Source: Candidatus Rifleibacteriota bacterium (lineage in GTDB: Bacteria; Riflebacteria; Ozemobacteria; Ozemobacterales; Ozemobacteraceae). Taken from it: a stretch of DNA of 59,736 bases. Location of the stretch: assembly GCA_029564115.1 (NCBI GenBank), contig JAKQQP010000026.1:1-59736 (forward strand). The letters are read 5' to 3'. The position numbers and the translations under genes were made by a program. How positions within the stretch are numbered: position 1 is the first letter of the stretch; each line of letters begins with the position of its first letter. The notes below the pieces were generated by a model. It ran no database searches. It was not told the DNA's origin and was given only the letters and a program-made list of their open reading frames with translations. Below, one piece after another: positions 27,607-37,301 of this stretch.

Positions 27607-28425
27607 ATGAATAAGACAAATCCAAGAATGCTAGTCGTGCTCAATGAAGAAATACGGGTAACGGACGAGAACTATATTTCCTTAACCGACATGCTTCGTT
27701 CAAAAGACGGCGATTTTTTCATTTCAGACTGGTTAAGAAACCGCAATACACTTGAATACCTTGGAATATGGGAGCGGGTTCATAACCCGGATTTTAATTA
27801 TGGCGAATTCGCCATAATTAAAAGTCATGCCGGGCTAAACAGCTATAAAATCAGTGTTAAAGAATGGGTGGCAAAAACCCGGGCAATTGGCATTCAGGCC
27901 AAGGCCGGCCGTTATGGGGGAACCTATGCGCACCCTGATATTGCCTTTGAATTTGGCATGTGGATCAGTGCAGAATTCAAAATTTACCTGGTTAAAGAAT
28001 TTCAGCGGCTCAAAGAAGATGAGCAAAAGCAATTTGGCTGGGATGTTAAACGCCAGCTCACCAAAATCAACTACCGGATTCATACTGATGCAGTTAAAGA
28101 AAACCTGATTCCCCCCGAACTGACCAAGCAACAAATCAGTCATGTGTATGCATCAGAAGCAGACTTGCTCAATGTGGCACTGTTTGGAAAAACCGCACAG
28201 CAATGGAAAAATGAAAACCCGGACAAAACCGGCAATATGCGTGATTACGCCAATGTTTCGCAACTCGTTTGCCTGGCGAACCTTGAAAACCTGAATGCCC
28301 ATTTAATACAGCAGGAACTCCCTCAAAAAGAGCGCTTAAAGCTCCTTAATAATACCGCAATTCAGCAAATGCGCCTGCTTACCGAAGACAGTAGTATTAA
28401 AAAGCTGGAGAGAAGCAAGGCATGA
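27607..28425 (+). CDS. KilA-N domain protein inside the type I restriction operon
   Basis: This 272-aa protein has a KilA-N DNA-binding domain in its first 130 residues (DMLRSKDGDFFISDWLRNRN, GRYGGTYAHPDIAFEFGMWI, SAEFKIYLVKEFQRLKEDE). A C-terminal helical part of unknown role follows. KilA-N proteins are common in phages and often travel between hsdM and hsdS. They may regulate the operon or act as an independent defence or anti-defence cargo. It is packed between hsdM (3-bp gap) and hsdS (4-bp overlap), so it is expressed with them. The biochemical function is unknown. Confidence 0.85.
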   Translation: MNKTNPRMLVVLNEEIRVTDENYISLTDMLRSKDGDFFISDWLRNRNTLEYLGIWERVHNPDFNYGEFAIIKSHAGLNSYKISVKEWVAKTRAIGIQAKAGRYGGTYAHPDIAFEFGMWISAEFKIYLVKEFQRLKEDEQKQFGWDVKRQLTKINYRIHTDAVKENLIPPELTKQQISHVYASEADLLNVALFGKTAQQWKNENPDKTGNMRDYANVSQLVCLANLENLNAHLIQQELPQKERLKLLNNTAIQQMRLLTEDSSIKKLERSKA

Positions 28426-29537
28426 ACAATCAAAACTTTATGGAGAAATTGCTAGAGGGCTTTGATGTTGAATGGGAACCTTTGGAGCAGGTGGCGAAAA
28501 TAAAGCATGGGAAAGATTGGAAAAGCCTTGGTTCGGGCAATATTCCAGTTTATGGCTCAGGCGGTATCATGGGGTATGTTGACACATATTCATATAATAA
28601 GCCAACTGTTTTGATTCCAAGAAAAGGTTCGATAACAAATGTTTTCTATATTGAGACACCATTTTGGAATGTTGACACCATTTACTATACCGAGATCGAT
28701 GACTCGAAGATTATCCCCAAATTTTTTTATTATTTTATCAGAAAAATTAACCTTATGGCTCTGGATACTGGTTCTGGTAGGCCAAGTCTAACTCAAGCTA
28801 TTTTAAACAAAATCCAAATCCCGATCCCATGCCCTAAAAACCCGAAAAAATCCCTCGAAATCCAAGCGAAAATCATTCGCATTCTGGATACTTTCACCGA
28901 GCTTACAGCCGAGCTTACAGCCGAGCTTACAGCCCGCAAAAAGCAATACAATTACTACCGCGACCGGCTGCTCACCTTTGAAGAGGGGCAAGTAGAATGG
29001 AGAACATTGGGGGAAGTAGCAGAAATTGGGACAGGTAGCCATGACACACAAGATGCCATTAAGGATGGTGATTATATTTTTTATGCTCGGGGTCGTGATC
29101 CGTTAAGGCTAAATGTTTTTGACTTTGATGAAACTGCAATCATCACAGCAGGCGATGGCGCTGGAGTAGGAAAAGTATTCCATTATGCAAAAGGTAAATA
29201 TGCGCTGCATCAGCGAGCATACCGTATTGTTCCAGGCGTAGTTATGGTGCCTAGATTTGTATATCACTACATAGCATCATATTTTTACGTGTACATACAA
29301 AAAGCATCGGTGAGTTCGTCTGTTACCTCCCTTCGTAGACCAATGTTTTTAAATTTCCCGATTCCTGTTCCGCCCCTCTCCGAACAAACCCGCATTGTCT
29401 CAATTCTCGATAAATTTGATGCCTTAACTAACTCCATCAGTGAAGGTTTACCCCGAGAAATCGAGTTGCGGCAAAAGCAGTATGAATACTATCGAGATTT
29501 GCTATTGAGCTTCCCAAAACCGGAAGTCGAGGTGTAA
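28422..29537 (+). CDS. hsdS: Type I restriction-modification specificity subunit
   Basis: This 371-aa subunit reads the DNA target through two target-recognition domains (about 1-140 and 190-325). Each is followed by a conserved helix: IQAKIIRILDTFTELTAELT and EQTRIVSILDKFDALTNSIS. Both halves start alike (VEWEPLEQVAKI, VEWRTLGEVAEI), as is normal. The central helix carries three in-frame copies of a 12-bp repeat. The start overlaps the KilA-N gene and the stop overlaps the transposase-like gene. The recognition sequence cannot be deduced. Confidence 0.95.
   Translation: MNNQNFMEKLLEGFDVEWEPLEQVAKIKHGKDWKSLGSGNIPVYGSGGIMGYVDTYSYNKPTVLIPRKGSITNVFYIETPFWNVDTIYYTEIDDSKIIPKFFYYFIRKINLMALDTGSGRPSLTQAILNKIQIPIPCPKNPKKSLEIQAKIIRILDTFTELTAELTAELTARKKQYNYYRDRLLTFEEGQVEWRTLGEVAEIGTGSHDTQDAIKDGDYIFYARGRDPLRLNVFDFDETAIITAGDGAGVGKVFHYAKGKYALHQRAYRIVPGVVMVPRFVYHYIASYFYVYIQKASVSSSVTSLRRPMFLNFPIPVPPLSEQTRIVSILDKFDALTNSISEGLPREIELRQKQYEYYRDLLLSFPKPEVEV
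28899..28934 (+). repeat. Three 12-bp repeats (TAEL type) in hsdS
   Basis: GAGCTTACAGCC occurs three times in tandem without a mismatch and encodes ELTA-ELTA-ELTA in the spacer helix between the two recognition domains. In the EcoR124 family, two versus three TAEL repeats change the length of the non-specific spacer in the DNA target. Unequal crossover or slippage could switch this enzyme between specificities in the same way. Confidence 0.95.
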
Positions 29538-30041
29538 TGCCATTTAATCCAGATATTCATAAACGTAAAAGCATTCGATTGCGCGGATACGATTATTCAC
29601 AAAACGGGGCCTATTTTGTGACCATTTGCACCCACAATCGGGAATGTCTGTTTGGAAATATTGCCAATGGAAAAATGCAATTAAATGACACCGGCAAAAC
29701 AATTGAACGGGTTTGGAATGAATTACCGAATCATTACGCCAATATTAAATTGGATCAATCAATAATCATGCCCAACCATTTGCACGGAATTGTTGTCATC
29801 GGTAGGGGCGAGGCATGCCTCGCCCCTACGTTGGGCAATATCATTGGTTCATTTAAATCGGCGGCGACAAAACAAATAAATATCATGCGCAATCACCCCG
29901 GCCAAAAATTATGGCAACGCAATTATTATGAACACATCATTCGTAACGAGGTTGATTTGAACCGTGTACAACAATATATCAACAGCAATCCATTAACGTG
30001 GGATTTGGATTCATTACATCCAAACAATGTTGGAGGCGAAC

Positions 30042-30049
<8 letters not shown>
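29537..30049 (+). CDS. REP-associated (IS200/Y1-type) transposase, RAYT-like
   Basis: This 170-aa single-strand DNA transposase-like protein has the family start [20 protein letters not shown], the metal-binding HUH-type motif [10 protein letters not shown], and the candidate catalytic tyrosine in [19 protein letters not shown] proteins cut and move REP palindromes rather than a classical IS. It sits between hsdS (1-bp overlap) and hsdR with no disruption of either gene, so it is read as part of the operon. A 28-bp perfect palindrome lies inside its own coding sequence. Confidence 0.9.
29802..29829. repeat. 28-bp perfect palindrome within the RAYT gene
   Basis: Arms GTAGGGGCGAGGCA and TGCCTCGCCCCTAC meet at 29815/29816 without a loop. 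It is translated in frame as part of [10 protein letters not shown]. It is G/C-rich in an A/T-rich gene, so it looks like a REP-type element that has landed in, or co-evolved with, the transposase. Confidence 0.9.
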
Positions 30050-33143
<3,094 letters not shown>

Positions 33144-33194
33144 AAAAACAAAATGCATAACAAGCGCGTGAACTCGGAAAATAATGCCGGATCA

Positions 33195-33218
33195 CGGGCC
33201 TTGCTTACGCAAGCCCCG
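33195..33218. repeat. Imperfect hairpin after hsdR
   Basis: CGGGCCTTGC-TTAC-GCAAGCCCCG pairs with one C-C mismatch. There is no T-run on the plus strand, so it is not a standard terminator; it may mark the right end of the restriction island. Confidence 0.4.
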
Positions 33219-33266
33219 CGCCAGTCTTTCATTTCTGGTCAAGACAAGTGCAAAAATAAAGCCGGT

Positions 33267-33416
33267 GCCGCCGGCTGCATTGAGCCAAGCTCTGACCAAC
33301 TCTTCACCGACGCCCCTTTGCGACTGATGCGAGCCTTCAGGTTCAGTGCCCTTTTTAACGCTGAATTTTCGCCGCAACAACATAAAATGATCGTTGCGCA
33401 GGCGCATCTTCTGTAA
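33267..33416 (+). pseudogene. Decayed fragment of a second cca gene
   Basis: Positions 33267-33412 align without gaps to 23404-23549 inside cca, with 130 of 146 bases identical by my hand count. The reading frame is kept (GCIEPSSDQLFTDAPLRLMR) and then ends at a TAA. Of 14 changed codons, 11 are synonymous, so the fragment comes from a gene that diverged under selection rather than from a fresh copy. It has no start, no catalytic head and no HD domain. It lies just right of the restriction island, in the same direction as cca. Confidence 0.85.
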
Positions 33417-33447
33417 AAACCCTGATTTTTTCTGGCTTTTACAGAAG
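33408..33447. terminator. Inverted repeat between cca fragment and ddh
   Basis: CTTCTGTAAAA (33408-33418) and TTTTACAGAAG (33437-33447) are perfect 11-bp arms around an 18-nt loop containing a T-run. It overlaps the ddh stop codon on the minus strand and could stop transcription from both sides of these convergent units. Confidence 0.45.
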
Positions 33448-34425
33448 CGTTCGGCGCAACTCTTCGCCCGGGCGAGGGTCGAGCAATGCCGGCGCGACGT
33501 CGAACACGGTTTTGCAACCGGTCTGCCCGGCGGCATGCAGCCGATAAGCGGCGCGGGCGTAGGCGACCATGACGCTGGCGGTGAATTCCGGGTTCGAATC
33601 GAGTTTTAAACTGAACTCGACGAGGTGGGTGCTGGAGTTGTCGCCGCCGGTAAAACCGGTTCTGATGACAAAGCCACCGTGCGGAATGCCGGCGTGGTTG
33701 GCTTTGAGCTCGTCTTCGGAAACGAAATTGACGGTAGTATCGTAATCGGCAAAATAGTTGGGCATGCTTTTGATGGCCGCGGCGATCTTCTCTTTATCGG
33801 CGCCCGCTTCGACGACAACATAGCAGTCGCGCAGATGCTTCTGCCGGGCGGTCAGTTGCGGCTTTTTCCCTGACCTTACGAGGTTCAGAGCCTCTTCGAC
33901 CGGAATCGTGTATTGCCTGGCATCTTTAACGCCAGGAATGCGCCTGATCGCGTCTGAATGCCCCTGGCTGACGCCCTTACCCCAGAAAGTCTCGTCGCGG
34001 CCTTCAGGCAGCACAGCCTGGGCAAGCAGACGGTTGAGCGAAAAAAGCCCCGGGTCCCAGCCAACCGAAATGATGGCGGTTCGGCCACCAGAGCGGGCAG
34101 CCGCATCGACGGCCTGAAAATGCTCCGGAATCTTTGCGTGCGTATCGAAGCTGTCGACCAGATTGAACATGCCCGCCAGCTCGGGGCTTTGCCGCGGCAG
34201 ATCGGTAGCGCTGCCACCGCAGAGAATCAACACGTCTATTTGCTGCCGCCAGTTACTTATCTGCTCAAAGGGCACGACCGGCACCCCCTGGCTCTGAATT
34301 TTCACAGAGTCGGGCGGGCGGCGGCTAAAAACAGCCTTCAGTTCCATATCAGGGTTCTGTCGCAGCGCAAACTCAACCCCCCGCCCCAGATTACCGTAAC
34401 CAATGATTCCAATGCGAACAGTCAT
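33439..34425 (-). CDS. ddh: meso-Diaminopimelate dehydrogenase
   Basis: This 328-aa NADPH enzyme makes meso-diaminopimelate from tetrahydrodipicolinate in one step, for lysine and peptidoglycan. The Rossmann start IGIIGYGNLGRGVEFAL, the block ISVGWDPGLFSLNRLLAQAV, and GVSQGHSDAIRRIPGV with HGGFVIRTG are typical of Ddh. Length matches (about 325 aa). It stands alone on the minus strand and is divergent from the operon at 34613, with about 190 bp of shared upstream region. Confidence 0.95.
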   Translation of the reverse strand: MTVRIGIIGYGNLGRGVEFALRQNPDMELKAVFSRRPPDSVKIQSQGVPVVPFEQISNWRQQIDVLILCGGSATDLPRQSPELAGMFNLVDSFDTHAKIPEHFQAVDAAARSGGRTAIISVGWDPGLFSLNRLLAQAVLPEGRDETFWGKGVSQGHSDAIRRIPGVKDARQYTIPVEEALNLVRSGKKPQLTARQKHLRDCYVVVEAGADKEKIAAAIKSMPNYFADYDTTVNFVSEDELKANHAGIPHGGFVIRTGFTGGDNSSTHLVEFSLKLDSNPEFTASVMVAYARAAYRLHAAGQTGCKTVFDVAPALLDPRPGEELRRTLL

Positions 34426-34612
34426 CAGCAGTTCCTTTCACAGCCACAGATTTCGTATGCACAACTCCGCCGCACCACCCCCGGCCTAAACCAGAAGGCC
34501 TGATACTACCACACCACTCCCCATTTTTTCCACCGCCCCAAAAGCAAAACTGGCATTTTTGGCGACATTGTTATAATATCCTTGCAAATAACGCATAATA
34601 AATCACGGGAAA

Positions 34613-35044
34613 ATGAATCAACTCGACCTTTTACTGAAAAACAGCCTTGCGGGACTTGCCGCTGGTTATGACGACAGCCTGGCAGAGGCTTCAGCAGAAT
34701 CGGTTAAATTTGCCTCTGTGGCATTTTTTCGCGAATCGAGCTGGAAACCCTGCTCCTGGTATCGCAATGCCCGCGAATCCTGTCGCTCGTCACACCCTGG
34801 CCTGAGCATCTCTAAAACACGCAACCAGATTGCGTTCGGCAGCAGCAGCCTTGAGGGCCGTGACCCGCACACCACGCTCTTTGCCTCCCCCGACGAATGC
34901 TCCGTTCTTGGCAGAAAAACCGCGTTCCTGCTGCAATATTCAGCTCCTCTCAATGTTTTTGATGTCGACTACAGCAAAACGGCAATAGAAGACCTTTCTC
35001 CGAAACTGAAAGTAGAGCTCGAAAGGAAACTTGCCAGTGTTTGA
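34613..35044 (+). CDS. Unknown 143-aa protein, first gene of a four-gene operon
   Basis: I do not recognise this soluble 143-aa protein. It has no signal peptide or membrane segment. A serine-rich, basic central part (CRSSHPGLSISKTRNQIAFG) is followed by an acidic C-terminus (SPKLKVELERKLASV). It overlaps the next gene, which supports that it is a real member of the operon 34613-40133. The ribosome site before the ATG is weak (GGGA). The function is unknown. Confidence 0.6.
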   Translation: MNQLDLLLKNSLAGLAAGYDDSLAEASAESVKFASVAFFRESSWKPCSWYRNARESCRSSHPGLSISKTRNQIAFGSSSLEGRDPHTTLFASPDECSVLGRKTAFLLQYSAPLNVFDVDYSKTAIEDLSPKLKVELERKLASV

Positions 35045-36209
35045 TGCAATTTCCACAAGCGATTTTCAAAAAGAGACGCGCCCCAGCGAAAACAGGCTTG
35101 CTCTGGGCGACGCCATCAACAACGCTCTGCAGAATAAAAGCAGTATGCAACAGGCTTTTTTCGATCTTTACCAGGCCGCGGAATCAGAAATCAGGAGGCT
35201 GGTCAGACACTGGAATTTAAAGCTTGTTGTTGAAGAGGAGCAAATAAAAAACACCGTTACCGATTTTATTGAAGATCTCTCTGGTTCACCTGATGAGAAT
35301 CCTTTTCTTGCAAGGCTCATGGCCATGAAACTGCGGCAACCGGCCAATCTGATCGATCAACTGCAGTTTTATGCTTCCCGGCGGCTTTTCACGCTGCTGA
35401 AACGCAATGCTTCAAAAGCGTCACGAGACTACCTGGCTTTCAACAACATAATCAAAAAGAATCTTGGCGATCTTGCTGAAGAAAATCTGATTAAGCTGTT
35501 AACCAACAGCTACTGGACCGCTGGAGATTCAAAAAAAAGCGTCGCCGCCGATACCGGAATGATGGCTCCATCAGTTCTCGCAAGATTGCCCCTGCAACGC
35601 ACGATTGACCAGGCCGGCAGGCAGCTCTGCCGCAAAGTCAAAGAAAGTCTTCTGCAGCTACTTAACAGCCCCGAGCATATCTGTTACCGTTTCAAAACCT
35701 CTTCGATAAGCTCGGCGCTTTTCAACCTCGATACCTCGCCACTGCAGTTTTTCACTTACCAGAACGAGTCTCAGTCGTCTTTACAGACAGTATCGCCCAG
35801 GCAAAGCAGTGAATGTAACGCCATGGCCGGCTGCATGCTCGAGCAGATCGGGCTGCAGGTTCCTGACCAGGATCGCCTGCAGATACTTATGGCAGGGTTG
35901 GCCTACTGTTTCATCGTCTGCCCTGATTACTTCGACCAGAATGATTTTTCCGCCGAGCATGTCGCAATTTTGTCTGCAAAAAAAGGCGAAATTGACCGCA
36001 TTCACGAATTTTTGAATACAAAGCCTTTCAGTGACTTATTTATTAAAGAGCCAGGCAGAAGTACTGTCTATAACCGCGTAAGTTCATTTAAAACCCTTCT
36101 AGAGTCATCACTGGTAGATTTTCCGGTCGAAGTGCAACAGACCGGCATCAAGGGCCTGGCCAACATCCTGATCTGTCACTACCAAAAACTTTCCGGGGGT
36201 GCAAAATGA
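35037..36209 (+). CDS. Unknown protein, possibly sigma-factor-like
   Basis: This is an about 390-aa cytosolic, helix-rich protein. The N-terminal part (ALQNKSSMQQAFFDLYQAAE, then EIRRLVRHWNLKLVVEEEQI) reminds me of region 2 of sigma-70-type factors. The C-terminal STVYNRVSSFKTLLESSLVD could be a helix-turn-helix. The likeness is weak and I found no diagnostic motif. The following gene has a HxxxCxxC motif like zinc anti-sigma factors, which makes a sigma/anti-sigma pair possible. I prefer the GTG at 35037 (AAAGGA 9 nt upstream); TTG 35031 is possible. The start overlaps the upstream stop. Confidence 0.6.
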   Translation: MFDAISTSDFQKETRPSENRLALGDAINNALQNKSSMQQAFFDLYQAAESEIRRLVRHWNLKLVVEEEQIKNTVTDFIEDLSGSPDENPFLARLMAMKLRQPANLIDQLQFYASRRLFTLLKRNASKASRDYLAFNNIIKKNLGDLAEENLIKLLTNSYWTAGDSKKSVAADTGMMAPSVLARLPLQRTIDQAGRQLCRKVKESLLQLLNSPEHICYRFKTSSISSALFNLDTSPLQFFTYQNESQSSLQTVSPRQSSECNAMAGCMLEQIGLQVPDQDRLQILMAGLAYCFIVCPDYFDQNDFSAEHVAILSAKKGEIDRIHEFLNTKPFSDLFIKEPGRSTVYNRVSSFKTLLESSLVDFPVEVQQTGIKGLANILICHYQKLSGGAK

Positions 36210-37297
36210 ACGAGTGCAAATTCCCTGCCAGCCAACTGGTAGAATTTCTGAGCCAACACCTGAAAGCACCTCAAATGCCGATCCCCGAAGACCTCGCCGC
36301 CCACGCGAAAAACTGCCCGGTCTGTGCCCGCCTGCTTGCAGAAGAGCATATGGCAAGAGCTTTCGTCAGCTTCTATCGCGCTCACCATAAGCACGACAAC
36401 GCCTCGCGCGTGCCCTTAAAACAGTCGTGCGCCGCCGAGCCCGGCCAGATATGGCGTTTTTTCTTCGGCCCCGAAAAGCAATCAGATTTCTGCCTGATAA
36501 CCTCTGCCCCATTTAAAGGGCACGAAAACCTCGACCTCGCTGTGCGCATCGCCCCGCTCTATCTTTCACCAAACCCGCAAGAACTGAGTTCATCAGACAT
36601 CCTTATCCCATCAGAGGGAACCGCTCTCGAGGTTCCTGTGCTCATAGAAACCTGGAACGAGCGGCCGATTCTCTGCGCCCAGCTCATGGAATACAAGGGC
36701 CAGCTCGAAGAAACTCTCTTCAATAAAATAAAAGCGAAACTCAAAGACAAAATAAGCGAAACTCTCACCACAACCGTGCAGGTTTTCCGTCGGCACGAAA
36801 TCGCCCGCGGCGGTTTGTTTTCCGATATGACTTTCAGGCAGCTTGCCGAAGCCGAAGAGGCTATACAGGCCCTGCACAACTATCAGTCAGCAACCTCTGA
36901 GGGCGTTCTGAAGCTCTCGTATATCAAACTTGGCAGTCTCGTTAAAGAATTGCTGTATCCGGGCCCGGCATTTAATTGTACTTTGCGCGAAGATTCACCT
37001 GCCATGATTTTTGCAGCCTCTGAAAGCAAAGGCAATCTTTTTCTTGAAGCTCTTTACAGCAAACTAACTGCATTGCTCAAAACTGATGGCAGCCTTCCAT
37101 TCCGCATCCGGCAGTCTGAAGACACTTCCCTGCAGATCGTGCACACAGGGCGGCAAAACTTTATTCTCTCAATAAGAATGGCTGGCGGAAGCAGCTTCGA
37201 AATGGCCTCTGAAAACGGTGTCTGCCAAATTAACACTGAATCTGCCGGCCTCCCAACCACAGAAGACATCACCCTCATCACCCTGAAAGAAGAATAG
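36206..37297 (+). CDS. Unknown protein with N-terminal zinc-finger-like HxxxCxxC motif
   Basis: This 363-aa protein starts with a short helical zone containing HAKNCPVCARLLAEEHMARA. It has the His-x3-Cys-x2-Cys pattern of zinc anti-sigma (ZAS-like) domains, at about residues 32-39. The rest (residues 80-363) is soluble alpha/beta with no motif I know. No membrane segment is present, unlike many anti-sigma factors. The start overlaps the preceding stop by 4 bp and the next gene starts 4 bp after its stop. A regulatory role is inferred from the motif and operon only. Confidence 0.65.
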   Translation: MNECKFPASQLVEFLSQHLKAPQMPIPEDLAAHAKNCPVCARLLAEEHMARAFVSFYRAHHKHDNASRVPLKQSCAAEPGQIWRFFFGPEKQSDFCLITSAPFKGHENLDLAVRIAPLYLSPNPQELSSSDILIPSEGTALEVPVLIETWNERPILCAQLMEYKGQLEETLFNKIKAKLKDKISETLTTTVQVFRRHEIARGGLFSDMTFRQLAEAEEAIQALHNYQSATSEGVLKLSYIKLGSLVKELLYPGPAFNCTLREDSPAMIFAASESKGNLFLEALYSKLTALLKTDGSLPFRIRQSEDTSLQIVHTGRQNFILSIRMAGGSSFEMASENGVCQINTESAGLPTTEDITLITLKEE

Positions 37298-37301
37298 CGG
37301 C

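Noticed and set aside
33153..33195. attC-like GCATAACAAGCGCG after hsdR
   Set aside because: The core lacks the RYYYAAC consensus (A at position 3) and no partner core site follows.
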